Source of the DNA: UBA7887 sp964408735
GTDB lineage: Bacteria > Pseudomonadota > Alphaproteobacteria > UBA7887
Length of the DNA stretch: 59,321 nucleotides
Direction: 5' to 3'
NCBI GenBank assembly: GCA_964408735.1
Contig: CAYPAX010000016.1
Span: 1-59,321 of the forward strand
The notes below the pieces were generated by a model. It ran no database searches, was not told the origin of the DNA, and saw only the letters and a program-made list of their open reading frames with translations. Position numbers and translations under genes: made by a program. This document shows, in pieces, positions 8,731 to 17,403 of the stretch (the stretch's first letter is position 1; each line of letters opens with the position of its first letter).

Positions 8731-8800
8731 GGGTTCGCCCCCGGCCGCGAGTATGCTAGGTAGTGGCCAAACACGCCATTGCCTCGCGGAGTTATCCCCC

Positions 8801-10174
8801 ATGACCGTCGTCACCCGTTTCGCCCCTTCGCCAACCGGTTTCCTGCATATCGGCGGGGCGCGGACGGCCTTGTTCAATTGGCTCTATGCCCGGCACCACG
8901 GCGGGCGCTTCCTCTTGCGCATCGAGGACACCGACCGTGCCCGCTCGACGGATGCCGCCGTGGAGGCGATTTTCGAAGGCATGCGCTGGCTGGGACTCGA
9001 TTGGGACGACGAGCCGGTGCATCAGTTCGCGCGCGCCGACCGCCACGCCGAGGTCGCCAATGGCTTGCTGGAAGCCGGGCTTGCCTATCGCTGCTACTGC
9101 ACGCCGGAGGAGCTCGCGGCGATGCGCGAGCAGGCCCGTGCCGAGGGCCGGCCCCGGCTGTATGACGGGCGTTGGCGCGACCGCGATGCCGGCGAGGCCC
9201 CGGCCGGCATCCCGCCGGTCATCCGCTTCAAGGCGCCGCGCGAGGGCGAAACCGAGATCGAGGACGGCATCCAGGGCCGCGTCAGCCAGAGCAACGCCCA
9301 GCTCGACGACATGATCCTGCTGCGCGCCGACGGCACGCCGACCTACATGCTGTCGGTGGTGGTCGATGACCACGACATGGGGATCAGCCACGTCATCCGC
9401 GGCGACGACCATCTCAACAACGCCTTCCGCCAGAACGCGCTCTATCGTGCCCTTGACTGGCAACCCCCGGTCTTCGCCCATATGCCGCTGACCCATGGCG
9501 CCGACGGCGCCAAGCTGTCGAAGCGCCACGGCGCGCTCGGCGTCGATGCCTATCGCGACATGGGCATGCTGCCCGAGGCCATGCGCAACTATCTGCTGCG
9601 CCTCGGCTGGTCCCATGGCGACGACGAGATCATCTCCACGGAACAAGCCATCGAATGGTTCGACCTCGATGGCGTCGGGCGCGGCGCCGCCCGCTTCGAC
9701 ATGACCAAGCTGGAAAGCCTCAACGGCCATTACATCCGCGAGGCCAATGACGAGCGGCTGCTGGCGCTCGTGTTGCCGCTTATCGAGGGGGAAGTGAACG
9801 AGGCGGGCCGCGCCCGCCTGCGTGCCGGCATTGCGGGGCTGAAGCCGCGCGCCAATACGCTGCTGGCACTGGCCGAGGCCGGCCGGTTCTATGCGCTGAA
9901 CGAGACCCCGGCCCCGACCGACAAAGCGGCAAAGCTGCTCGATGAGGACGCCCGCGCCCGCCTCGCTGCACTAAAGGACGTACTTGCCGGATTGAGCGAC
10001 TGGACCGAGGAGGCCTTGGAACTGGCCGTGCGCGACTTTGCCGAGACTCAGGACCTCAAGCTCGGCAAGGTTGCCCAGCCCCTGCGCGCCGCGCTGACGG
10101 GCAGCACCGCCTCCCCCGGCATGTCCGAGGTGCTCGCCGTACTGGGGCGCGAGCAGGTGTTGGCGAGACTCTGA
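8801..10174 (+). CDS. gltX: Glutamyl-tRNA synthetase
   Basis: The 457-residue class I aminoacyl-tRNA synthetase charges tRNA-Glu, and possibly tRNA-Gln where GatCAB completes the job. The HIGH-type signature is in PSPTGFLHIGGARTALF near the N terminus. The KMSKS-type signature appears as AKLSKRHGA about residue 235. A longer in-frame start at 8681 would overlap comEC and lacks family resemblance, so ATG 8801 is used. The gene is followed two bases after its stop by the carbamate kinase-like gene, so the two are probably co-transcribed. Confidence 0.96.
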   Translation: MTVVTRFAPSPTGFLHIGGARTALFNWLYARHHGGRFLLRIEDTDRARSTDAAVEAIFEGMRWLGLDWDDEPVHQFARADRHAEVANGLLEAGLAYRCYCTPEELAAMREQARAEGRPRLYDGRWRDRDAGEAPAGIPPVIRFKAPREGETEIEDGIQGRVSQSNAQLDDMILLRADGTPTYMLSVVVDDHDMGISHVIRGDDHLNNAFRQNALYRALDWQPPVFAHMPLTHGADGAKLSKRHGALGVDAYRDMGMLPEAMRNYLLRLGWSHGDDEIISTEQAIEWFDLDGVGRGAARFDMTKLESLNGHYIREANDERLLALVLPLIEGEVNEAGRARLRAGIAGLKPRANTLLALAEAGRFYALNETPAPTDKAAKLLDEDARARLAALKDVLAGLSDWTEEALELAVRDFAETQDLKLGKVAQPLRAALTGSTASPGMSEVLAVLGREQVLARL

Positions 10175-10176
10175 CC

Positions 10177-10983
10177 ATGCGCCTGGTCGTTGCCCTCGGC
10201 GGCAATGCCCTGCTGCGGCGGGGCGAGGCGCCGACGATCGATAGCCAGCGACACAATGCCGCCGTCGCCGCCAAGGCCCTCGCTCGGCTCGCCGCCGAAC
10301 ATGAGCTGATCATAACCCACGGCAATGGGCCGCAAGTCGGGCTGCTGGCCATGCAGACGCCCGATACCGGCTTCGATGTCCTTGACGCCCAGTCAGAGGG
10401 CATGATCGGCTATCTCATCGCGCAGGAGCTTGGCAATCGCCTGCCCGGCGACAGGCATTGCGTCAGCCTGTTGACCCAGGTCGAAATCGACCCCGACGAT
10501 CCGGCGTTTGAAGCTCCGAGCAAGCCCATAGGCCCGGCGGAGAACCGTCGCCTCATCGCCTCGCCCAAGCCGCGTGCCATTCTTGAGATCGCCGTTATTC
10601 GCCTGCTCGTCGATCAGGGTGTCGTCGTAATTTGCGCCGGCGGCGGTGGCATTCCCGTGGTGCGCCGCGCCGACGGCAGCCATTTCGGGATCGAGGCGGT
10701 CATCGACAAGGATCTGTCGAGCGCTCTGCTCGCGCGCGAGCTCGACGCGGATGTTCTTTTGATGCTGACGGATGTGGATGCGGTCTATGCGGATTGGGGC
10801 ACGCCGGAGCAGCGCCCCCTGCGGCATGTTCGGCCGGACGATGTGGACCCCAAGGATTTCGCGCCCGGCTCGATGGGTCCCAAGATCGAAGCCGCCATGG
10901 AATTCGGCAATGCGGGGATCGGCCGCCTGGAAGATGCCGCCGCCATCCTCGCCGGCAGCGCCGGCACGCGCATCTCACGCTAG
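10177..10983 (+). CDS. Carbamate kinase-like protein lacking the lid segment
   Basis: A 268-residue amino-acid-kinase-fold protein. Carbamate kinase makes ATP from carbamoyl phosphate and ADP. Family motifs are VALGGNALL, THGNGPQVGLL, SEGMIGYLIAQELGN, VVICAGGGGIPVV, EAVIDKDLSSALLA, LTDVDAVYADWG and FAPGSMGPKIEA. The family is normally about 310 residues. Here the KPIGP motif (about residue 116) is followed within ten residues by SPKP, so the roughly 30-residue protruding lid with its GRGWRRVV-type end is missing. There is no arcA or arcB nearby. The gene lies two bases after gltX, and its stop codon overlaps the convergent stop of the next gene. The substrate may differ from carbamoyl phosphate. 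Confidence 0.85.
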   Translation: MRLVVALGGNALLRRGEAPTIDSQRHNAAVAAKALARLAAEHELIITHGNGPQVGLLAMQTPDTGFDVLDAQSEGMIGYLIAQELGNRLPGDRHCVSLLTQVEIDPDDPAFEAPSKPIGPAENRRLIASPKPRAILEIAVIRLLVDQGVVVICAGGGGIPVVRRADGSHFGIEAVIDKDLSSALLARELDADVLLMLTDVDAVYADWGTPEQRPLRHVRPDDVDPKDFAPGSMGPKIEAAMEFGNAGIGRLEDAAAILAGSAGTRISR

Positions 10984-12281
10984 CGATCGTCCAGGAAGGC
11001 ATCGACCAGATCGCCGAGGCCAGGTGTATCCAACTCGGCATATTCGTAGCGCGCCCGCACCACAGGCTTGCCGATCTCTATCAGCGCCGCCAGGTCGCAA
11101 GGCGTGCCGGATACGACCAGATCGATGTCCGCGGCATCAATGGTGGCAGCGAGCGCGGCCAGTTGCTGCGGGTAATATCCTACCGCCGGCAAGACAGGTC
11201 CGATATGGGGATATTGCGCATATAGTGCCGCAATATCGCCCTTGGCGGAGTCGCGCGGATCGACGACATGCGCGCCCGCGTCCCGCGCCGCTACGAAGCC
11301 GGCGCCGTAGGCCATGGCGCCATGGGTCAGGGTCGGTCCGTCCTCGACCACCAGCACGCGCCTACCTTGTACCAATCTATCCAAAGTTACCGGCGAGCCG
11401 CCGCGCACTATGGTGGCCCCTGGCGCGAGCGCTGCGGCGTTCCGCCGCACCTCCGCCAATGCGTCGGCCGTCGCAGCATCCGCTTTGGCGAGCAGAACGA
11501 TATCGGCCATGCGCAGCGTCGCCTCCCCAGGGTGATAGGCGGTCTCGTCGCCGGGCCGCAGCGCATCGACCAGCACGACATGCAGGTCCGGGCGGTAGAA
11601 CGGAAAATCGTTGTTGCCGCCGTCCCACAGGATGACGTCGGCCTCCTGCTCCGCGGCGGCCAGGATGGCGGCGTAATCGACGCCCGCATAGACGACCACA
11701 TCCAGCGCAATGTGGGGCTCGTATTCCTCGCGCTCCTCGATGGTGCAGTCGGCGGCATCGAGATCGGCCCCAGAAACAAAGCGTTGCACGGCCTGCGCCG
11801 CAAGGTCGCCATAGGGCATGGGATGGCGGATGGCAGCCACGCGCAGGCCTTGGGATCTGAGCCTTGCCGCCAGGTATCGCGTCACTTGTGACTTGCCGCA
11901 GCCCGTGCGTACCGCGGAGACGGCGATGACCGGCCGCCGCGATGTCAGCATCGTCGCCTTTGGCCCTAGCAGCGTGAAGTCGGCCCCCATGGCCAAGGCC
12001 AGCGAGGCCTTGTGCATTACGTCTTCATGGCGGGCGTCGCTATAGGCGAACACGACCTCGTCGGCCTCCTGCTCGCTCAGCGCCGATTCTTCGATGATGG
12101 GAATACCGTCCGGATAGTGCGGCCCGGCCAAGGACGGCGGATAGCGCCGCCCGGCGATCTCCGGGATTTGCGTTGCCGTGAATGCGACGACACGGCTGGT
12201 CGTATCGCCGCGATAGACGACGTTGAAATTGTGAAAGTCGCGCCCGGCGGCGCCCATGATGATGACGCGTTTCTCGGCCAT
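10980..12281 (-). CDS. COG2403 P-loop NTPase, cyclic 2,3-diphosphoglycerate synthetase-like
   Basis: The 433-residue protein belongs to the predicted GTPase/cyclic 2,3-diphosphoglycerate synthetase-like group (COG2403). It opens with a Rossmann-like region (RVIIMGAAGRDFHNFN, residues 5-20). A P-loop AVRTGCGKSQVTR follows at about 123-135 and an acidic motif ILWDGGNNDFPFYRP further on. The archaeal relative makes cyclic 2,3-diphosphoglycerate; the bacterial function is not established. The ATG at 12281 is chosen because the family N terminus begins there and upstream sequence lacks resemblance. The gene is convergent with the carbamate kinase-like gene (stop codons overlap in GCTAGC) and divergent from the aminotransferase by 58 bases, suggesting a functional group. 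Confidence 0.75.
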   Translation of the reverse strand: MAEKRVIIMGAAGRDFHNFNVVYRGDTTSRVVAFTATQIPEIAGRRYPPSLAGPHYPDGIPIIEESALSEQEADEVVFAYSDARHEDVMHKASLALAMGADFTLLGPKATMLTSRRPVIAVSAVRTGCGKSQVTRYLAARLRSQGLRVAAIRHPMPYGDLAAQAVQRFVSGADLDAADCTIEEREEYEPHIALDVVVYAGVDYAAILAAAEQEADVILWDGGNNDFPFYRPDLHVVLVDALRPGDETAYHPGEATLRMADIVLLAKADAATADALAEVRRNAAALAPGATIVRGGSPVTLDRLVQGRRVLVVEDGPTLTHGAMAYGAGFVAARDAGAHVVDPRDSAKGDIAALYAQYPHIGPVLPAVGYYPQQLAALAATIDAADIDLVVSGTPCDLAALIEIGKPVVRARYEYAELDTPGLGDLVDAFLDDR

Positions 12282-12339
12282 GCCCTGCCTCGTTTTATGA
12301 CAGTATAGCCGGGCATATCGGTTGTAGGAGCAAACGAGG

Positions 12340-13515
12340 ATGAGCCACGGCTGGGTATCGCGAGCGGTGTCGGAGATATCCATCTCCGCGATCAAGGAGA
12401 TGGCGATGCTGAGCGCCCGCGTCGACGGTGCCGCATCGCTGACCTGGGGCGTGCCGTCGTTTCGCACGCCGGCCCATATCCGCCGGGCCATAGAAGCGTC
12501 GATCGAGGCGGATCCCGACATCGGCAAATATGCCTTGCCTGACGGCCTGCCTGAGCTGCGCAGGTTGGCGGCAACGGCGCATTACCAGGCCACTGGCGTC
12601 GAGGTGGACGCGAATGAAAACATCATTGTTACGGCCGGCAATATGCAGGGCCTGAATGCGCTGTTTCACACCGTCCTCGATCCCGGAGACGAAATTATCG
12701 TCACCGACCCTGGTTTTGCCTCTCATTTTCAGCAAATCCGCCTCTGCGGCGGCGTGCCTGTGTATTGGGCGATGGACGAGACGCAAGGCTGGGCGCTCGA
12801 TATCGATGCCCTGCCCGGCCTTATCGGTGCGCGCACAAAGGCGCTGGTGCTGGTGACGCCATCGAACCCGACCGGCAAGATCTTCAGCGAGGCCGAGCTG
12901 CGCCGCATCGGCACGATCGCGCGCGATGCCGGGATCCTGGTGATTCTGGACGATCCCTACTCGCATTTCACCTATGAGAATACCGAGCGCTATTTCAATC
13001 TGTCGTCGGTGCCGGAGCTTCGCGACACCGTCGCCTATCTTTTTACCTTCTCGAAGACCTATGCCATGAGCGGCTGGCGGCTCGCCTATATGATCCTGCC
13101 TGACGGCCTCAAGCGCGAGGTGCTGAAGGTGCATGACGCGACCATCATCTGCACGCCGCGGGTCTCGCAGGTGGCGGGCATCACGGCGCTGTCCGAGCCG
13201 CCTGTGCATTTGCAGGAATTCGAGGCGGTGCTGGCCAGGCGCCGGGAGCTGATTTGCGACCGCCTCGACGCGCTTCCCCACGTCTTCGACTACGTGAAGC
13301 CGGAAGGCGCCTATTACGTCTTCCCGCGCATACTGGTGCCGCACGAGGATTCCCGCAGCTTCGCGATTCAGCTGCTAGAGAAAGCGCATGTGACGGTAAC
13401 GCCGGGGGGTGCCTTCGGACCCACCGGCGAGGGGCACGTGCGCATGGCCTATTGTGTCGACGAGGAGACCATAGAACGGGCTTTCGATCGTATCGAAGCT
13501 CACCACCCATCATAG
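12340..13515 (+). CDS. Class I/II pyridoxal-phosphate aminotransferase
   Basis: A 391-residue fold-type I aminotransferase of the aspartate aminotransferase superfamily. Seen are VTAGNMQGLNALFHT, the NPTG segment in TPSNPTGKIF, the cofactor aspartate in ILDDPYSHFTYE, and the Schiff-base lysine at about residue 239 in TFSKTYAMSGWRLAY. The length is typical. The amino donor and acceptor cannot be told from sequence. A GGAG-type ribosome binding site lies upstream. The gene is divergent from the COG2403 gene over a 58-base gap, so both may share regulation with the carbamate kinase-like protein. It could equally be a general aspartate or aromatic aminotransferase. Confidence 0.85.
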   Translation: MSHGWVSRAVSEISISAIKEMAMLSARVDGAASLTWGVPSFRTPAHIRRAIEASIEADPDIGKYALPDGLPELRRLAATAHYQATGVEVDANENIIVTAGNMQGLNALFHTVLDPGDEIIVTDPGFASHFQQIRLCGGVPVYWAMDETQGWALDIDALPGLIGARTKALVLVTPSNPTGKIFSEAELRRIGTIARDAGILVILDDPYSHFTYENTERYFNLSSVPELRDTVAYLFTFSKTYAMSGWRLAYMILPDGLKREVLKVHDATIICTPRVSQVAGITALSEPPVHLQEFEAVLARRRELICDRLDALPHVFDYVKPEGAYYVFPRILVPHEDSRSFAIQLLEKAHVTVTPGGAFGPTGEGHVRMAYCVDEETIERAFDRIEAHHPS

Positions 13516-13601
13516 CTAGGATGAAAATCAATAATTTTAAGTATCTTATTGATAAATAATCCAATTAATTACTTCTATGCGAGCGGGTTTGCGGCAGAAA
13601 T

Positions 13602-13630
13602 TTGCCAACTCACAGGCAAGTCAGTATGCT
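13602..13630 (+). promoter_or_regulatory. gltA promoter
   Basis: TTGCCA (13602-13607) and TATGCT (13625-13630) are spaced by exactly 17 bp, a good sigma70-type match. The predicted start near 13637 gives a leader of about 57 bases that ends with a strong ribosome binding site AAAGGA (13681-13686), seven bases before the gltA ATG. An AT-rich stretch (13525-13575) just upstream could act as an UP-like element. Confidence 0.6.
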
Positions 13631-13693
13631 CCGGCCACCGCGCGCGGGCCATGTTCGGCCGGCCGTCCCCGCCAATAGAAAAAGGATCCTTCA

Positions 13694-15013
13694 ATGGCAG
13701 AGCAGGCCGCCACGTCGCAAATCGCGGGAAGCGTCACGCTGACGGATAATCAGACCGGCAAGGTCGTCGAATTGCCGGTGATCAAAGGCACCATCGGGCC
13801 TGACGTCATCGACGTGCGCAAGCTCTATGCCGAGACCGGCCACTTTACCTACGATCCCGGTTTCACCTCTACAGGCAGCGCGGAATCTGCCATCACCTAT
13901 ATCGATGGCGAAGAAGGCGTGCTGCTGCACCGCGGCTATCCGATCGAGGAACTGGCCGAGAAGTCCGATTTCATGGAAGTCGCCTATCTGCTGCTGAACG
14001 GCGAGCTGCCGACGCTCAAGGAAAAGGAGACCTTCGTCCACAACGTCTCCTACCACACCATGATCAACGAGCAGCTGACCTTCCTATATCGCGGCTTTCG
14101 GCGCGATGCTCACCCCATGGCGGTGCTGATCGGCGTGGTGGGCGCCATGTCGGCCTTCTACCATGACGCCATGGACATCAACGATCCGCGTCAGCGCGAC
14201 ATCATCTCATACCGCCTGATCGCCAAGATGCCGACGATCGCGGCCATGGCCTACAAGTTCTCCGTCGGCCAGCCATTCATCTATCCGCGCAACGACCTGA
14301 ACTATGCCGAGAACTTCCTGCATATGCTGTTCGCGGTGCCGGCCGAGGAATACGACGTCAATCCCGTGCTGTCGCGTGCCATCGACCGCATTCTCATCCT
14401 GCACGCCGATCATGAGCAGAACGCCTCGACCTCGACGGTGCGCCTTGCCGGCTCGTCGGGCGCCAATCCCTTCGCCTGCGTCGCCGCCGGCATTGCCTCG
14501 CTCTGGGGTCCGGCCCATGGCGGCGCCAACGAGGCCGTGCTGCGCATGCTGGAAGAGATCGGCGACGTCAGCCGCATTTCCGAGTTCATCAAGCGCGCAA
14601 AGGACAAGGACGACCCCTTCCGCCTGATGGGCTTCGGCCACCGCGTCTACAAGAACTACGACCCGCGGGCCTCGGTGATGCGCGAATCCGCCCACGCGGT
14701 GCTCGCCGAACTCGGCGTCCAGGACGAGCCCCTGCTGAAGCTCGCCATGGCGCTCGAAAAGCTGGCCCTTGAGGACGAGTATTTCGTCGACCGCAAGCTG
14801 TTCCCGAATGTCGATTTCTATTCGGGCATCATCCTGCGCGCCATGGGCATCCCGATGGATCTGTTCACGGTGATGTTCGCCGTGGCGCGAACCGTCGGCT
14901 GGGTCGCACAATGGAACGAGATGATCGAGGATCCGGGCCAGAAGATCGGCCGCCCGCGTCAGCTCTATGTGGGCGCGCCGCAACGGTCCTGGGTGCCGAT
15001 CGAGCAGCGTTAA
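13694..15013 (+). CDS. gltA: Citrate synthase
   Basis: The 439-residue enzyme condenses acetyl-CoA and oxaloacetate at the entry of the TCA cycle. Length and sequence match the bacterial type II (hexameric, usually NADH-sensitive) enzyme. The catalytic histidines are in WGPAHGGANEA and GFGHRVYKNYDPR, and the catalytic aspartate region is MGIPMDLFTVMFAVAR. It has its own promoter and strong ribosome binding site, so it is monocistronic. It converges on gloA with two bases between stops, inside a 12-base palindrome (15006-15017). Confidence 0.97.
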   Translation: MAEQAATSQIAGSVTLTDNQTGKVVELPVIKGTIGPDVIDVRKLYAETGHFTYDPGFTSTGSAESAITYIDGEEGVLLHRGYPIEELAEKSDFMEVAYLLLNGELPTLKEKETFVHNVSYHTMINEQLTFLYRGFRRDAHPMAVLIGVVGAMSAFYHDAMDINDPRQRDIISYRLIAKMPTIAAMAYKFSVGQPFIYPRNDLNYAENFLHMLFAVPAEEYDVNPVLSRAIDRILILHADHEQNASTSTVRLAGSSGANPFACVAAGIASLWGPAHGGANEAVLRMLEEIGDVSRISEFIKRAKDKDDPFRLMGFGHRVYKNYDPRASVMRESAHAVLAELGVQDEPLLKLAMALEKLALEDEYFVDRKLFPNVDFYSGIILRAMGIPMDLFTVMFAVARTVGWVAQWNEMIEDPGQKIGRPRQLYVGAPQRSWVPIEQR

Positions 15014-15015
15014 CG

Positions 15016-15417
15016 CTAGCGCTCGATAAGCTCGATTTTGTAGCCGTCGGGGTCTTCGACGAAGGCAATGACCGTCGAGCCGTGCTTCATCGGCCCGGGC
15101 TCGCGCACCACCTTGGCACCCGCTTCGCTGAGCGCCTTGCAGGTGCCATAGATGTCGGGCACGCCGAGCGCCACGTGGCCGTAGCCACTGCCGAGCTCAT
15201 ACGGCCCTTCCTGGTCCCAATTGTGGGTGAGCTCGATCACCGCCTGGCTTTCCTCAGGCCCGAAGCCGACAAAGGCCAGGGTGAAGCGCCCCCCAGGGAA
15301 GTCGTTCTTGCGTAAGAGCTGCATGCCGAGCAGACGGGTGTAGAAATCGAGCGACGCCTCCAGATCCTTGACCCGGATCATCGTGTGCAGCATGCGCGGT
15401 TGTATACCTTCAGCCAT
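15016..15417 (-). CDS. gloA: Lactoylglutathione lyase (glyoxalase I)
   Basis: The 133-residue VOC-fold enzyme converts the methylglyoxal-glutathione hemithioacetal to S-lactoylglutathione. The four metal ligands of the Ni/Co-type bacterial enzyme are all visible: His in LHTMIRV, Glu in AVIELTHNW, His in GHVALGV and Glu in DGYKIELIE. The start at 15417 overlaps the lpxB end by eight bases. A second in-frame ATG eight codons later, directly before LHTMIRV, would give the length closest to the E. coli enzyme. It is the last gene of the long rpsB-to-gloA cluster. Confidence 0.93.
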   Translation of the reverse strand: MAEGIQPRMLHTMIRVKDLEASLDFYTRLLGMQLLRKNDFPGGRFTLAFVGFGPEESQAVIELTHNWDQEGPYELGSGYGHVALGVPDIYGTCKALSEAGAKVVREPGPMKHGSTVIAFVEDPDGYKIELIER

Positions 15418-16591
15418 TCGTTGTCTCCTCTGGGATCGGTCTCGCGGCAATAACATCGAGCACGGCGCGCGCCGCACTTTCGCTTGGGGTGGCGCCGGCG
15501 CCAAGCAGGGCCACGCCCTTCTCCAGGGCGGCAATCTGCGTCTCGCGGGCTGTGGGATCAACCAGTAATCTCTCGGCCGCCGCAGCAATGGCACCAGCCG
15601 TGCAATCTTCCTGGATGAGCTCCGGGACCGCGGCCTCGTCCAGAGCCAGATTGACCAAGCTTATATAGGGGATACGCACCAGACGCTTGGCAACCCACAT
15701 CGTAAGCGGTGCCATGCGATAGCACACCACCATGGGCGTTCGCGTCGCCGCCAGCTCCACCGATACGGTGCCCGAAGCGGCAACGGCTGCATTGGCAGCG
15801 GCAAAGGCATCGGCGCGCTCGGCGGCGTCGGTGATGGTGGCTGGCAGTGGCCAATGTGCGGTCGCCTCGGCAACGCCATCGGCGGTCGCGGGCACTGTCG
15901 TCACTACCGCGTGCAAGCGCTGGACGCTGGCCGTCAGATGTCCCAGCGCTTCGCCGAAGAGGGGCAGAAGGCGGCTGACTTCGCCTTGGCGGCTTCCGGG
16001 CAATACGGCGAGCAGCGGGGCATCGGCCGCAATGCCGTGTCTTTGGCGGAAAGCCTGTCCGTCGCTTGGCGGCGCCTCCGCAACGGCCGGATGGCCGACA
16101 AAGGTGCAGGCCAGCCCATGGCGCTCGAAATAGGGCGGCTCCCACGGCAGCAGCGTAAGCAAATGGTCATACAGCGCCGCGACGCGAACCGCCCGCCCCG
16201 GCCGCCAGGCCCAGACGCTCGGTGCGACATAATGAATCAGTGGGATCCCGCTCCCTTTCAACCGCTTAGCCAGGCGAAAGCAGAACCCCGGCGCATCGAT
16301 GGTGATCACGGCATCCGGTGCCATGTCTCGGATTGCACGTTCGGTTTGGGCAATGCGGCGCAGTAACCTGGGTGCCCGCGGCAACACCTCCACCAGGCCC
16401 ATGACGGACAACTCCTGCATAGGAAACAGGCTGTGGAGCCCGGCCGCGCCCATGGCCTCGCCACCGATGCCGGCGAAGCGCACCCTGCCGTACTCAATTC
16501 GGTTTAGTGCCGTCATCAAACGCCCGCCGAGAAGATCGCCGGACGGCTCCCCGGCGACCAGGCAGACAAGCGGGCCCTCTTCGCCGCTCAC
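15410..16591 (-). CDS. lpxB: Lipid-A-disaccharide synthase
   Basis: The 393-residue peripheral membrane glycosyltransferase (GT19) joins lipid X to UDP-2,3-diacylglucosamine, forming the lipid A disaccharide. The family motifs GEPSGDLLGGRL, GLVEVLPR, ITIDAPGF with the catalytic Asp, YVAPSVWAW and FVGHPA are present. The start is GTG and overlaps the lpxI stop (GTGA), indicating coupled translation. It works directly downstream of LpxI, its neighbour in the operon. Confidence 0.96.
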   Translation of the reverse strand: MSGEEGPLVCLVAGEPSGDLLGGRLMTALNRIEYGRVRFAGIGGEAMGAAGLHSLFPMQELSVMGLVEVLPRAPRLLRRIAQTERAIRDMAPDAVITIDAPGFCFRLAKRLKGSGIPLIHYVAPSVWAWRPGRAVRVAALYDHLLTLLPWEPPYFERHGLACTFVGHPAVAEAPPSDGQAFRQRHGIAADAPLLAVLPGSRQGEVSRLLPLFGEALGHLTASVQRLHAVVTTVPATADGVAEATAHWPLPATITDAAERADAFAAANAAVAASGTVSVELAATRTPMVVCYRMAPLTMWVAKRLVRIPYISLVNLALDEAAVPELIQEDCTAGAIAAAAERLLVDPTARETQIAALEKGVALLGAGATPSESAARAVLDVIAARPIPEETTNG

Positions 16592-17400
16592 GCCGATGCG
16601 TCGATGCCGACCACGAACAGCCCGGCGTCGTCGGCAAGTTGCACCATCCTTGCCCGTTCCAGGATCAACGTGGCGCCAGCCTCGACCGCGATGCCAGCAA
16701 GTTCTGCCTTAGCTGCGCCTTCGACCGTGTGCGGACCGATAGTGGCCATATCGACGCGTCTGTCCTGACCCGGCTTGCAATATTTCACCAGCACGCCACC
16801 GCCTCCGCCGCGCTTCAGGCCCTGGCAGCGCGCCAGCATGGCATCGGTGCCTTCGACGGCCTCGACCGCCAATACGATGCCCTGTTGGACGACCGCGGCC
16901 TGCCCGACATCCACCGCCCCCAGGGCTCGCACGACAGCGCTGCCGCAAGCGATATCTGCCGCCTCGGCCTTTCCTGGTTGCGGCCCGGCGATGAGGCCAG
17001 GCGGTGCCAGCAGGTCGGGCAGGACGTCGTGGGCGCCAATAACCCGAAAGCCTTCGCTTTCCAATTCCGCCAGCACTGTGCTCACGACGGCATCGTCCCC
17101 CTGCCCGGTCGCCAGCAGTTTCGGCAGCAGCATCATGCCGCGCCAGTCAGGGCGCATCGACGACCAGGACGGCCGCGTAATATGGCCGGCCAGCACTAAC
17201 TCCTCCGCACCTGCCTGCTTGAGCGCATCGATAGTGCTGCCCACCGCGGCGAGTCGCTGCCAGCTATGTCCCACCCCCTCGACAGTGGCTTCGTCCGTTA
17301 CGCCGTCAAAGGCGATGACATGAACCGGCCGCTCGGCGATCAGGCAGGCGTCGACGATCTGCCTCGGTAAAGGCCCGCCCCCTGCGAGCACAGCGAGCAC
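16588..17400 (-). CDS. lpxI: UDP-2,3-diacylglucosamine pyrophosphatase LpxI
   Basis: The 270-residue enzyme hydrolyses UDP-2,3-diacylglucosamine to lipid X and UMP. It is the alphaproteobacterial replacement for LpxH, to which it is unrelated. Typical parts are the N-terminal AVLAGGGPLPRQIV, LAGHITRPSW, and the C-terminal catalytic region KYCKPGQDRRVDMATIGPHT with a conserved Asp. The start is GTG, four bases after the lpxA stop in transcription order. Its position between lpxA and lpxB is the standard arrangement for this class. Confidence 0.95.
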   Translation of the reverse strand: MLAVLAGGGPLPRQIVDACLIAERPVHVIAFDGVTDEATVEGVGHSWQRLAAVGSTIDALKQAGAEELVLAGHITRPSWSSMRPDWRGMMLLPKLLATGQGDDAVVSTVLAELESEGFRVIGAHDVLPDLLAPPGLIAGPQPGKAEAADIACGSAVVRALGAVDVGQAAVVQQGIVLAVEAVEGTDAMLARCQGLKRGGGGGVLVKYCKPGQDRRVDMATIGPHTVEGAAKAELAGIAVEAGATLILERARMVQLADDAGLFVVGIDASA

Positions 17401-17403
17401 GAT

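Noticed and set aside
6997..8763. Plus-strand open frame of 588 codons opposite comEC
   Set aside because: Composition is Gln/His/Arg-rich shadow sequence; the minus strand has clear ComEC motifs even though it is frameshifted.
13603..13619. Inverted repeat TTGCC/GGCAA inside the gltA promoter
   Set aside because: The arms are only five bases and one of them is the -35 box; no known regulator motif matches, so an operator is not claimed.
15006..15017. Twelve-base palindrome AGCGTTAACGCT at the gltA/gloA junction
   Set aside because: It has no loop or T tract and arises where two stop codons meet; too short to claim as a terminator or operator.
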